DNA of 16,895 nt from Clostridiales bacterium (GTDB taxonomy: Bacteria; Bacillota_A; Clostridia; Peptostreptococcales; Anaerovoracaceae), in NCBI GenBank assembly GCA_024697655.1, contig JAILFI010000085.1, positions 1 to 16,895 of the forward strand. The letters run 5' to 3'. This document shows, one piece after another, positions 8,198 through 15,230 of this stretch (positions within the stretch are counted from its first letter, which is position 1; each line of letters starts with the position of its first letter). The position numbers and the translations under genes are program-made. Below the pieces are notes generated by a model. The model saw only the letters and a program-made list of their open reading frames with translations. It was not told the DNA's origin and did not search any database.

Positions 8198-8827
8198 TTA
8201 CATTCTGTTCATGTGGAATGTCAGCGCGTAGAGATTGTCCGACAGATGGACGTTCTCCATCGCCACATGCGCCGGGACTTCCAGGTCCGTCTGCGCAAAA
8301 TTCCAGATGCCTCTCACACCGGCGAAACACAGTTTGTCCGCCATTTCCTGCGCGACATCTTTCGGCGTGCAGATGACACCGATATCGATGTTGTGCGCCT
8401 CGACGAACTCGACGAGCTCATCGGAGGACAGCACCGGCACACCGCCGATCATCGTGCCGATCGCCGCCTGGTCCACTTCGAAGATCGCCTCTACCTGAAA
8501 TCCCTGCTTGTAGGAATTGGTGTAGCCCGCGATCGCGTGACCCAGATTGCCGCCGCCGACGATGACCATATGGTAGACCTGATCCAGACCGAGGATCGCG
8601 CTGATCTCATCGTGGAGATCCTTTACATTGTAGCCGTATCCCTGCTGGCCAAAGCCGCCGAAATTGTTGAGGTCCTGCCGGATCTGCGAAGCCGTATACC
8701 CGATCAGACGGGACAGCTCCGCCGAAGAGATCTTGTCGACGCCCTTCTTGTCCAGCTCATGAAGATACCGGCGATATCTTGGCAGCCGCTTGATGACGGC
8801 ATTCGATATCTTCGCGTTTTTCGCCAT
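8198..8827 (-). CDS. rex: Redox-sensing transcriptional repressor Rex
   Basis: A 209-residue DNA-binding repressor that senses the NADH/NAD+ ratio and, in anaerobes, controls fermentation and electron-transfer genes. The N-terminal winged helix (about 1-80) shows ISSAELSRLIGYTASQIRQDL and the family motif FGGFGQQGYGY. The Rossmann domain begins with MVIVGGGNLGHAIA (87-100), followed by IFEVDQAAIG and the C-terminal domain-swapped helix. Length is normal. ATG 8827 starts 1 nt after the acpP stop codon (8829-8831), with only a weak ribosome binding site, so translation is probably coupled to acpP. I found no Rex-type operator (TTGTTAA-N4-TTAACAA style) upstream. Confidence 0.97.
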   Translation of the reverse strand: MAKNAKISNAVIKRLPRYRRYLHELDKKGVDKISSAELSRLIGYTASQIRQDLNNFGGFGQQGYGYNVKDLHDEISAILGLDQVYHMVIVGGGNLGHAIAGYTNSYKQGFQVEAIFEVDQAAIGTMIGGVPVLSSDELVEFVEAHNIDIGVICTPKDVAQEMADKLCFAGVRGIWNFAQTDLEVPAHVAMENVHLSDNLYALTFHMNRM

Positions 8828-8828
8828 A

Positions 8829-9059
8829 TTAGTTGCTCGCTTCTTCGACGTACTTGACGATGTCGCCGACGACCTGGAACTTTTCAGCCTCTTCATCGGG
8901 AACTTCGATGTCGAATTCTTCTTCGATCGCCATGATGATCTCAACCGCGTCCAGAGAGTCCGCCTCGAGGTCCTTCATCAGGTGCGTTTCCATGGTGACA
9001 GCTTCTTCTTCAACGCCGAGCTGATCGACGATGATGTCTTTGATTTTGTCAAAAGTCAT
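8829..9059 (-). CDS. acpP: Acyl carrier protein
   Basis: A 76-residue acidic four-helix protein that carries growing acyl chains in fatty acid synthesis. Ser35 in [11 protein letters not shown] is the 4'-phosphopantetheine attachment site. The rest fits the family: an N-terminal [12 protein letters not shown] helix, [18 protein letters not shown] and a [10 protein letters not shown] end. ATG 9059 has an AAGGAGG site. It has its own promoter inside the end of the ABC-F gene and is followed after 1 nt by rex, with no other fatty-acid genes nearby, which is unusual because acpP is often next to fabD/fabG/fabF. Confidence 0.97.
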   Translation of the reverse strand: MTFDKIKDIIVDQLGVEEEAVTMETHLMKDLEADSLDAVEIIMAIEEEFDIEVPDEEAEKFQVVGDIVKYVEEASN

Positions 9060-9077
9060 TTGTCTTCCTCCTTAAAG

Positions 9078-9092
9078 TGTACAAACGGTACA
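9078..9092. promoter_or_regulatory. Palindrome at the acpP transcription start, possible operator
   Basis: TGTAC, five bases, then GTACA, placed 4 nt downstream of the acpP -10 box, so it overlaps the expected start of transcription. This is an operator-like position. GTAC-containing palindromes occur in sites of lipid regulators such as FapR, but the match is not good enough to name a factor. Confidence 0.4.
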
Positions 9093-9096
9093 ATTC

Positions 9097-9125
9097 ATTA
9101 TAGAAAGTGTTTACTCGTATTGCAA
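9097..9125 (-). promoter_or_regulatory. acpP-rex promoter
   Basis: On the minus strand TTGCAA (9120-9125), a 17-nt spacer and a perfect TATAAT (9097-9102). The -35 box lies within the last codons of the upstream ABC-F gene, whose stop is at 9111-9113, so the acpP-rex unit is transcribed separately from it at least in part. Confidence 0.75.
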
Positions 9126-11117
9126 CCACTTTTCGTATACGATGTCGAGCCGCTCGCGGTCGGCTTTCACAGCCTCATCGAGCGCGCGCAGCCGTTCCAG
9201 ATCGGCCAGCACTTCCTCGGTGCACATCTGCTGTTCACGTTCAGAAATACGGGTCTCCAGCGTTTCGATCTCCTGCTCGAGCGATTCTTTCTCACGGCGT
9301 TTCCGGCGCTCTTCGGCTTCCTGCTGCTTTTTGAGGAATCGCTCCTCCTTGGAACCCGCCGCCGGCCCGCTGTGCTCCATTTGGACACTTTCCGCACTGC
9401 TGCCGCCTTCTCCGTCAGATGCGGCGCCCGTGCGTCCCTGTACCGCCAGTTCCTTCATATACTTGCGGCCGGAGATCAGTTCGTCGCGTTTCTCCTGATA
9501 GTAATCGTACTTGCCGAGGAAGGTCACCAGCCCGTCCGCCGTCAGTTCGCAGATGCGGGTCGGGACCTTGTTGAGGAAGTACCGGTCGTGACTGACGATC
9601 AGCGCCGTGCCGGGGAACTCCATCAGCGCGTCCTCGAACACTTCGCGGGACTCGATGTCCAGATGGTTGGTCGGCTCGTCGAGGAGCAGCAGATTGCCGC
9701 CGCCCATCATCAGTTTGAGCAGGGACAGCCGCGCCCGTTCTCCGCCCGACAGCGCCCGCACCGGCAGGAACACATCGTCCCCGCGGAACAGGAAACCGCC
9801 CAGAATGTTCCGGAGCTCCGTGCCGGTCAGATCGGGGTGATCCTGCCAGATCTCCTCGATGACTGTATTGTCCTCTTCGAGCAGCCGCTGCTCCTGGTCA
9901 TAGTAGACCGTCTTGACATTGTAGCCTTCGTGCATGCGGCCTGCGTCCGGCCGGACATCGCCGAGGATGAGCCGCAGCAGGGTCGTTTTGCCGATGCCGT
10001 TCGCGCCGACCAGGCAGACCCGCTCGCCCCGCTTGAGGTCGAGATCGACATTCTCAAAGAGCTGCTTACGGCGGGCGCCGAAGCCGAACCCCTTGGCCAG
10101 CCCCTCGATCAGCAGCACGTCGCTGCCGCTCTTGTAGTCTTCGCGGAACCGCAGCTTCATCTTTCCGGTCTGGCCTTGCGGCGCATGGATGTTCTGCGCC
10201 TTCTCTTCGCGCGCCAGGCGCTCGAGCATCATCTCGCGGGAGTGCGCGCGCTTGGCGAGCTTTTCGGTGCCGCGCTGCTTGTAGCGCCGCACGAGATCCT
10301 CCTGCTTTTCCTTTTCTTTTTTGAACGCCTGATACCGGCGCATCTCCTCTTCGCGGATCTCCTTTTTGCGCCGCGCGTAGTCGGTGTAGTTGCCGTCAAA
10401 GCTGCGCAGCGTGTGATCCGCCACCTCCAGGATGTGGTCGCAGATGCGGTCGAGGAAATACCGGTCGTGGCTGACCACCAGGATCGTCCCGCGGTACGCG
10501 CCGAGGTACTGCTCGAGCCAGGACAGGGTGCCGATGTCGAGGTGGTTGGTCGGCTCGTCGAGGATGAGGATCTCCGGCTTTTTCAGCAGCAGCAGCGCAA
10601 GCGCGAGGCGCGTCTTCTCGCCGCCGGACAGATCCGTGATCTTCTGGTCGTATTTATCGTCGAGGAAGGCCATACTGGAGAGGATCCCGCGGATCTCGCT
10701 CTTGTAGGTATAGCCGCCTTTGCGCTCGTATTCTTCGCGCAGGGCATCCATGCGGTGGATCAGCTGCGCCTGCTCTTCGCCGGTCGTCTTTTCGATCTGC
10801 TCCGTGATCTCCGCAAGCTGCTGCTCCATGACATGCAGGGGCTCAAAGATCGCTTCGACTTCCTCCATGACGGTCCGGGTGCTGTGGATGTCGGTCTGCT
10901 GGTGCAGGTAGCCGAACGTCGCCTCCGGATGGAAGTTGACGGTGCCCTCTTCATGCGCAAGTTCCCCCGTGAGCACGCGAAGAAGCGTGGTCTTGCCCGC
11001 CCCGTTGGGACCGACGATGCCCACTTTGTCGCCTTTCTGCACGTGGAAGGTGACGTCTTCGAAGATGACGTCCGTGCCGTATTCTTTTTTGAGGTCTTTG
11101 CAGCTGAGTATGATCAT
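9111..11117 (-). CDS. ABC-F family ATPase, YdiF type
   Basis: A 668-residue soluble protein with two ATP-binding cassettes and no membrane segment, the hallmark of ABC-F ribosome-associated factors. Cassette 1 has Walker A GPNGAGKTT (36-44), signature LSGGEK (163-168) and Walker B ILILDEPTNHLD. Cassette 2 has GANGIGKTT (371-379), LSGGERAR (456-463) and LLLLDEPTNHLD. The linker (about 240-320) is charged, as in the P-site tRNA interaction motif, and a Glu/Arg-rich coiled coil fills about 585-665. Its place after tsaD is that of ydiF in Bacillus subtilis. A role in ribosome rescue or translation, rather than drug export, is expected; antibiotic resistance cannot be judged. ATG 11117 has only a poor ribosome binding site. 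Upstream is a large inverted-repeat element. Confidence 0.93.
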   Translation of the reverse strand: MIILSCKDLKKEYGTDVIFEDVTFHVQKGDKVGIVGPNGAGKTTLLRVLTGELAHEEGTVNFHPEATFGYLHQQTDIHSTRTVMEEVEAIFEPLHVMEQQLAEITEQIEKTTGEEQAQLIHRMDALREEYERKGGYTYKSEIRGILSSMAFLDDKYDQKITDLSGGEKTRLALALLLLKKPEILILDEPTNHLDIGTLSWLEQYLGAYRGTILVVSHDRYFLDRICDHILEVADHTLRSFDGNYTDYARRKKEIREEEMRRYQAFKKEKEKQEDLVRRYKQRGTEKLAKRAHSREMMLERLAREEKAQNIHAPQGQTGKMKLRFREDYKSGSDVLLIEGLAKGFGFGARRKQLFENVDLDLKRGERVCLVGANGIGKTTLLRLILGDVRPDAGRMHEGYNVKTVYYDQEQRLLEEDNTVIEEIWQDHPDLTGTELRNILGGFLFRGDDVFLPVRALSGGERARLSLLKLMMGGGNLLLLDEPTNHLDIESREVFEDALMEFPGTALIVSHDRYFLNKVPTRICELTADGLVTFLGKYDYYQEKRDELISGRKYMKELAVQGRTGAASDGEGGSSAESVQMEHSGPAAGSKEERFLKKQQEAEERRKRREKESLEQEIETLETRISEREQQMCTEEVLADLERLRALDEAVKADRERLDIVYEKWLQYE

Positions 11118-11138
11118 ATTAAGGAATCGCTCTTCGCA

Positions 11139-11276
11139 GGTGGAACGGATATCTGTGTGCCAGGCCGCTCCCGCTTAGTCCTCACGCAGCGGTTCTAAGC
11201 TCCGTCTGCGCTGTCGCTTGCCGTTCGCTAAGAACCGGCGTTGCGGATATCCTTGCACACAGATATCCGTTCCGCC
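11139..11276. repeat. 138-nt inverted-repeat element between tsaD and the ABC-F gene
   Basis: The outer arms, 11139-11160 and 11255-11276, are complementary over 22 nt with one G-T mismatch and include GGAACGGATATCTGTGTGC. A second internal pair, GGTTCT (11191-11196) with AGAACC (11231-11236), extends as AGC/GCT after one mismatch. GGATATC occurs a further time at 11245-11251. No protein is encoded. It fills almost the whole 174-nt gap. It may be a small mobile element (MITE-like) or a structured leader/terminator; the flanking CAGG on both sides is too short to be convincing as a target duplication. Confidence 0.75.
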
Positions 11277-11291
11277 AGGCAAGTACTATTC

Positions 11292-12317
11292 TTAACTATT
11301 TTCCAGATCCAGGTTCGCAGATGCATCCAGGAACAGATCATCCGCTCCGCGCTCCTGGTACTGGTAGTACGCGGCGCAGGCGATCATGGCCGCGTTGTCG
11401 GTACACAGGATGGGCGCCGGGATGTACAGGCGGATGCCCTTCTTTGCGCAGGCGTCCTGCAGCATGGCGCGCAGTCTGCTGTTCGCCGCGACACCGCCCG
11501 CGACGACGATCTTGTCTTCGCCGTATTCTTCGGTCGCGGTCATGACTTTGGCAACGACGGTGTCGAGCACAGCCTGCTGGAATGAAGCAGCGACATCCGG
11601 CACGGAGATCTCCCTGCCCGCCTGCTGCTCATTGTGCACATAGTTCATGACACCGGTCTTCGTACCGCTGAAGCTGAAATCGAGCGTCCCGTCCTCCAGC
11701 ATGACGCGCTTGAAGGTGACCGCTTCGGGGTTGCCCTCTTTGGCGATCCGGTCGATCTTCGGACCGCCGGGATAGCCGAGCCCCAGCACGCGCGCAACTT
11801 TATCGTACGCTTCGCCCACCGCATCGTCCCGCGTCTGGCCAAGCACTTTGAATTCGTTGTAGCCTTTGACGTCGATGACGCTCGTGTGCCCGCCGCTGAC
11901 GACCAGCGACATGAAGGGCGGCGCAAGGTCCGGCGCCTGGATGTAGTTGGCGCTGATATGCCCCTTGATGTGGTGCACGCCGACCAGCGGTTTGTCCCAG
12001 GCGAGCGCATATGCCTTCGCTGTCGCGACCCCGACGAGCAGGGCGCCGATGAGCCCCGGGCCTTTCGTGACCCCGATGAGGTCCACCTCTTCCGGCGTGA
12101 GGCCTGCCTGCGCGAACGCCTCGTCCGTGACCGCGTTGATGTTGGTCAGGTGGTGGCGGGACGCGATCTCCGGGACCACGCCGCCGTACAGTTTATGGAT
12201 ATCGATCTGCGTAGAGATGACGTTCGAGAGGACCTCTCTCCCGTCCGCCACGAGGGCGACTGATGTCTCGTCACAGCTGGACTCTATAGCAAGTGTGATG
12301 TGTTTTCCGTCTTTCAT
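11292..12317 (-). CDS. tsaD: tRNA threonylcarbamoyladenosine transferase TsaD
   Basis: A 341-residue member of the Kae1/TsaD/Gcp family that, with TsaB and TsaE, transfers the threonylcarbamoyl group to A37 of ANN-reading tRNAs. An ASKHA-fold ATPase: LAIESSCDETSVALV at the N-terminus, the metal-binding GVHHIKGH (His116 and His120), SGGHTSVIDV, and CTDNAAMIACAAYY with the C-terminal Asp ligand. ATG 12317 is chosen over the in-frame GTG at 12329 because it forms an ATGA overlap with the rimI stop and has GTGGAAG just upstream. Last gene of the tsaE-tsaB-rimI-tsaD run. Confidence 0.98.
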   Translation of the reverse strand: MKDGKHITLAIESSCDETSVALVADGREVLSNVISTQIDIHKLYGGVVPEIASRHHLTNINAVTDEAFAQAGLTPEEVDLIGVTKGPGLIGALLVGVATAKAYALAWDKPLVGVHHIKGHISANYIQAPDLAPPFMSLVVSGGHTSVIDVKGYNEFKVLGQTRDDAVGEAYDKVARVLGLGYPGGPKIDRIAKEGNPEAVTFKRVMLEDGTLDFSFSGTKTGVMNYVHNEQQAGREISVPDVAASFQQAVLDTVVAKVMTATEEYGEDKIVVAGGVAANSRLRAMLQDACAKKGIRLYIPAPILCTDNAAMIACAAYYQYQERGADDLFLDASANLDLENS

Positions 12318-12778
12318 AGTATCTTCCACATGATCAGGGCGTCTTCCCCGTTATTCTCATAATAGTGTTTGCGGCGTCCTTCCGTCTTAAAGCCGTGCCG
12401 CTCGTACAGGCGGATCGCGGTCTCATTGCTCGGCCGCACTTCCAGCGTCATCGAGGTGATCTCCGCCAGTCTGCAGTGCTCCTCCAGCAGGTGCAGCAGG
12501 TCACTGCCGATACCTTCCCCGCGGTACTTCGGCCGCACTGCGACGTTCGTGATGTGTCCTTCGCCCGCGATCAGATAGACGCCGACGTAGCCCATGATCT
12601 TTTCCCCCTCCGGTGCGTCCGGATCCTCGGCCAGGATATACAGCGCGAACGGGTTCTCTGCCAGATCGTGCTGAAACATGCCGACCGTCCACGGCTCCTC
12701 AGGGAAACACTCGAGGTCGATGCGCGCCATTTCCTCTTCGTCGCTGGAAACGCCGGGGCGGACCTCGTACTTATCCAT
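12314..12778 (-). CDS. rimI: GNAT N-acetyltransferase, RimI (ribosomal protein S18 alanine N-acetyltransferase)
   Basis: A 154-residue GNAT protein. The acetyl-CoA pyrophosphate loop is RGEGIG at 86-91 after ITNVAVRPKY, and LEVRPSNETAIRLYERHGF (112-130) is the typical RimI C-terminal motif. RimI acetylates the N-terminus of ribosomal protein S18 and is commonly embedded in the tsa cluster. ATG 12778 overlaps the tsaB stop by 8 nt, with GGGGAG upstream, and the rimI TGA overlaps the tsaD ATG, so translation of the three is coupled. Confidence 0.93.
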   Translation of the reverse strand: MDKYEVRPGVSSDEEEMARIDLECFPEEPWTVGMFQHDLAENPFALYILAEDPDAPEGEKIMGYVGVYLIAGEGHITNVAVRPKYRGEGIGSDLLHLLEEHCRLAEITSMTLEVRPSNETAIRLYERHGFKTEGRRKHYYENNGEDALIMWKIL

Positions 12779-13475
12779 TCCAGGGCTCCCCTTTGATCTT
12801 TGCTTCGCGTTTGCGTTCCGCCTCCGGCCGCCGCATATAGTCGGGCTCCACTTTGTCGTAAGTGAGGAGCGATTCTTCGGTGCAGGTGTCCACCGCATAC
12901 TCCGCGACATTGCCGGCGCTCTGGTACACTTCCTCGCAGCGGTATGTCTTGCCGTGCGATTCCGCCCACGCCTGCACGCGCTCTTCATACGGACCGAGCC
13001 CGTCGCCGACAAACAGGATGTTATTGTACGGCACGAGTTTCTCCAGGAACTCGTCGAGCATGTACGGGCCGCCTTTCACGACTTCCTCGAAGTCTCTGTA
13101 GGCGCCCGCGTAAACCTGGCTGCGCCTGGCGTCGAGCAGCGGGCATACGAGTTCCCCCTCCTCCCCCTCGCCGCAGCCGAACGCCGCCAGCGTCGGGACC
13201 GCCATGACGGGGATGCCGGTCGCCTGGGACAGTGCTCTGGCCGTGCTGACGCCGATACGGATGCCGGTAAAGGAACCGGGGCCGCGCGAAACGGCGATCA
13301 TGTCCACATCCTGCAGCGTGAGTTCGTTGCGTGCAAGCAAAGTCTCGATCATCGGGACGACATTCTTGAGATGGTTCATCTTCTCGTCACCCATGATTTC
13401 TTCCAGGTCGTTGTTGTCATTGATGATGGCCGCCGAGGCGAAGGGCCCCGTGGTCTCGATCGCGATCACATTCAT
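12771..13475 (-). CDS. tsaB: tRNA threonylcarbamoyladenosine biosynthesis protein TsaB
   Basis: A 234-residue TsaD paralogue that has lost the catalytic metal site and serves as scaffold for TsaD and TsaE. It opens MNVIAIETTGPFASAAI, has VSRGPGSFTGIRIGVSTARALSQ at about 88-110 (the family landmark), and VCPLLDARRSQVYAGAY shortly after. ATG 13475 has a GGAGAT site. The stop overlaps the rimI start by 8 nt. Length fits the family. Confidence 0.96.
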   Translation of the reverse strand: MNVIAIETTGPFASAAIINDNNDLEEIMGDEKMNHLKNVVPMIETLLARNELTLQDVDMIAVSRGPGSFTGIRIGVSTARALSQATGIPVMAVPTLAAFGCGEGEEGELVCPLLDARRSQVYAGAYRDFEEVVKGGPYMLDEFLEKLVPYNNILFVGDGLGPYEERVQAWAESHGKTYRCEEVYQSAGNVAEYAVDTCTEESLLTYDKVEPDYMRRPEAERKREAKIKGEPWNG

Positions 13476-13527
13476 GTCTTATCTCCATGCAGCATGCCGC
13501 CGCGCTTTTGCTTTCAGTCTCTGCGGA

Positions 13528-13944
13528 TCAGTTCTCTTCCGCTTCCGCGAGCCGCTCCTCTTCCGCGCCGCCGTACGACAGCCGGATCACCTTCGCGTCT
13601 TCGGGCAGCAGATCTTCGATCTTGTCCGCCCATTCGACGACGCACAGGCCGTCTCCGTAAAAGTACTCCTCATACCCGATCTCGTACATCTCGTCAGGGT
13701 CGTCGATCCGGTACACGTCAAAATGATACAGCGGCATCCGCCCGCTGTAATACTCCCGGACGATCGTGAAAGTCGGGCTCTGGACATGCTCGGTCACACC
13801 AAGCCCCTCCGCGATATATTTCGTCAGGGTCGTTTTGCCCGCGCCGAGATCGCCGATCAGGGCGATGACCTGACCGGGAACTGCCTCTTCAGCGAGTCTG
13901 TGTCCGTATTCTCTTGTTGCGGTCTCGCCGTCGAGTTTGATCAT
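13528..13944 (-). CDS. tsaE: tRNA threonylcarbamoyladenosine biosynthesis ATPase TsaE
   Basis: A 138-residue P-loop ATPase that activates the TsaB-TsaD complex for t6A synthesis. Walker A is GDLGAGKTT (31-39), followed by SPTFTIVREY, LYHFDVYRIDDPDE and CVVEWADKI, all family hallmarks. ATG 13944 is chosen because AAGGAG lies 6 nt upstream; an in-frame TTG at 13971 would add nine residues but has no ribosome binding site. First gene of the t6A cluster, 52 nt upstream of tsaB. TsaC, which makes the threonylcarbamoyl-AMP donor, is not in this window. Confidence 0.97.
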   Translation of the reverse strand: MIKLDGETATREYGHRLAEEAVPGQVIALIGDLGAGKTTLTKYIAEGLGVTEHVQSPTFTIVREYYSGRMPLYHFDVYRIDDPDEMYEIGYEEYFYGDGLCVVEWADKIEDLLPEDAKVIRLSYGGAEEERLAEAEEN

Positions 13945-14020
13945 TTCGGCTCCTTCCGGTATGGTTCGCAATTTTTGCCGTTTATCAGTTTACCACAAAG
14001 CCGTTGCCGCAACAAGGAAA

Positions 14021-14040
14021 GACGGCCCCGAAAGGCCGCC
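14021..14040 (-). terminator. Terminator downstream of ribU
   Basis: On the minus strand GGCGGCC, a 6-nt loop and GGCCGTC (7 bp, one G-U) are followed by TTTCCTTGTT. It lies about 200 nt after the ribU stop and ahead of tsaE, so the ribU transcript would include the repeated segment at 14102-14241 in its 3' untranslated region. Confidence 0.7.
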
Positions 14041-14101
14041 TCCGACGTGTGTGTTTACAGTATGTGAATGTAGTTTGTGTGTCAGTTTTGAAGCCGCTGC
14101 C

Positions 14102-14142
14102 CTGCCGTCGCTCTGCCCGGCAATCGCCGGGACAGGCGCTGC
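14102..14142. repeat. 41-bp direct repeat, copy 1
   Basis: Begins CTGCCGTCGCTCTGCC and ends GGGACAGGCGCTGC. Identical to copy 2 (14202-14242) except for two bases, and offset by exactly 100 bp. It contains a 6-bp hairpin CCCGGC-AATC-GCCGGG. The spacer between the copies has a small GGAGC/GCTCC hairpin. Confidence 0.85.
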
Positions 14143-14201
14143 GTCGTTGGTCGCCACGGAGCATAGCTCCTGCGACATATGACGGCGCGCATTCCGCGGC
14201 T

Positions 14202-14242
14202 CTGCCATCGCTCTGCTCGGCAATCGCCGGGACAGGCGCTGC
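14202..14242. repeat. 41-bp direct repeat, copy 2, abutting the ribU stop
   Basis: Begins CTGCCATCGCTCTGCT. Its last base is the first plus-strand base of the ribU stop codon (14242-14244). The central hairpin is weakened by one base change to TCGGC-AATC-GCCGG. The unit may be a REP-like element, or the first copy may descend from a duplication of this region. Confidence 0.85.
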
Positions 14243-14802
14243 TATCTGTGCAGGAAGCCGCTGATGCGCTTGTACAGCACGAAGGTCACCAGACCGTTGA
14301 TGCCTGCCTTGATCGCGTTGAAGCCGACGATGAACGGCATGAAGGGCATGAGCGCTTCTCTGGGCATGCCCATGAACATCGGGGTGATGATCAGGTTGGC
14401 CGGGATCATGATGAGGATCATAGCCGCCATGCCGCACAGCAGACCGATAATCGCCTTTTTGCGGGTCTTTTCACCGCGGCTGTAAATGCAACCCGCGACG
14501 AGCACGAAAGCGCCGGTCGCGATGATGTGCATCAGGATGCCGTACAGACCGCTCTGCGCGCTGACCGTCAGTCCCTGCACGACCGCCGTGACGACTGTCA
14601 GGAGCAGGCCGGCGAGCGGGCCGAACGCGAACGTACCGATGAGGATCGGGATGTCCGCCGGATCGTACTCGAGGAAGGCGACCGCCGGGAAGATCGGGAA
14701 ATGGATGATCGCGACCAGCACGATGGAGATCGCGACCAGCATGCCCATCTTGGCCAGCTTGACGGTGGATTTCTGGGTGTTCATTGCAGTAGTGTCGTTC
14801 AT
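14242..14802 (-). CDS. ribU: ECF transporter riboflavin-binding S component, RibU type
   Basis: A 186-residue integral membrane protein with five or six hydrophobic segments. It captures riboflavin and works with a shared ECF energy module (EcfA, EcfA', EcfT) not encoded here. FLEYDPADIPILIGTFAFGPLAG at about 43-65 is the RibU-family signature. Other segments lie at about 20-42, 64-80, 86-105, 117-140 and 157-177. ATG 14802 has AAAGGAGG upstream. Its substrate is supported by the FMN riboswitch in its leader: when FMN is abundant, transcription stops before the gene. The stop codon touches a duplicated repeat. Confidence 0.95.
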   Translation of the reverse strand: MNDTTAMNTQKSTVKLAKMGMLVAISIVLVAIIHFPIFPAVAFLEYDPADIPILIGTFAFGPLAGLLLTVVTAVVQGLTVSAQSGLYGILMHIIATGAFVLVAGCIYSRGEKTRKKAIIGLLCGMAAMILIMIPANLIITPMFMGMPREALMPFMPFIVGFNAIKAGINGLVTFVLYKRISGFLHR

Positions 14803-14853
14803 GGATAATTCCTCCTTTGGTGATAAACAAGGAATCTGTCTCATAACGAAAAA

Positions 14854-14879
14854 TCCGCCCCGGCAAAAACCAGGGCAGA
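14854..14879 (-). terminator. Riboswitch-controlled terminator ahead of ribU
   Basis: On the minus strand the arms TCTGCCCTGG (14870-14879) and CCGGGGCGGA (14854-14863) pair over 10 bp with two G-U pairs, then ATTTTTCG follows. It lies between the FMN aptamer and the ribU ribosome binding site, the standard expression platform. A hairpin AAAGCA/TGCTTT lies between the aptamer and this terminator. Confidence 0.88.
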
Positions 14880-14899
14880 CAAAGCATCCGTTGCTTTTC

Positions 14900-15019
14900 G
14901 TTTCTTTCATCCGGACTATTACCGTCGGTATCGGATTCGGACCGATTCGGCCTTGCGGCTCGAGGACTCGTCGCTTTCGCGCTTCACCTCCGGTGGGGAC
15001 TTGCACCCCGCCCTGAAAC
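14900..15019 (-). ncRNA. FMN riboswitch (RFN element)
   Basis: The minus strand contains the conserved RFN core in order: AGGGCGGGGTGCAAGTCCCC, ACCGGAGGT, CGAGCCGC, a variable stem with GAATCCGATACCGACGGTAA and AGTCCGGATGAAAGAAAC. The closing helix P1 pairs GTTTC (15015-15019) with GAAAC (14900-14904). FMN binding would favour the downstream terminator and shut off riboflavin uptake. Confidence 0.97.
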
Positions 15020-15040
15020 AGATATTTACTTTACTTTGTC

Positions 15041-15068
15041 ATTATAGTACATCTGCCGGAATTGTAAA
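15041..15068 (-). promoter_or_regulatory. Promoter of the FMN riboswitch-ribU unit
   Basis: On the minus strand TTTACA (15063-15068), a 16-nt spacer and a perfect TATAAT (15041-15046), about 20 nt upstream of the aptamer. The transcription start would fall close to the aptamer's 5' end. Confidence 0.78.
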
Positions 15069-15093
15069 CCCCTGATTCCCCCGGCAATATAAA

Positions 15094-15119
15094 AGCCTCC
15101 CCGCCAAAGCGGAGAGGCT
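15094..15119. terminator. Terminator after the AIM24-family gene
   Basis: Eleven-base arms AGCCTCCCCGC (15094-15104) and GCGGAGAGGCT (15109-15119), one mismatch, CAAA loop. On plus, CTTTTT follows; on minus, TTTTATATT follows, so it may work both ways. It separates the AIM24-family gene from the ribU promoter. Confidence 0.82.
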
Positions 15120-15230
15120 CTTTTTCTGGTCTTACGGAATCGCCGTGACAACGATCCGCGTTCACGGCCGCCTGCTGCCGGCAGCGCCTCTAGCCGGGAA
15201 TCAAGTCTGTCACGATGTCAGCAACACCGC

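Noticed and set aside
8790..11198. 802-codon plus-strand open frame opposite acpP and the ABC-F gene
   Set aside because: Antisense shadow; both minus-strand genes are certain.
11139..11276. Integron attC site
   Set aside because: No GTTRRRY/RYYYAAC core pair at the ends and no integrase or cassette genes.
11137..11279. CAGG on both sides of the inverted repeat as a target-site duplication
   Set aside because: Four bases in a GC-rich gap is not convincing without other copies for comparison.
14102..14242. CRISPR array
   Set aside because: Only two copies, 59-bp spacer, no cas genes, and the repeat itself is hairpin-bearing and overlaps the ribU stop.
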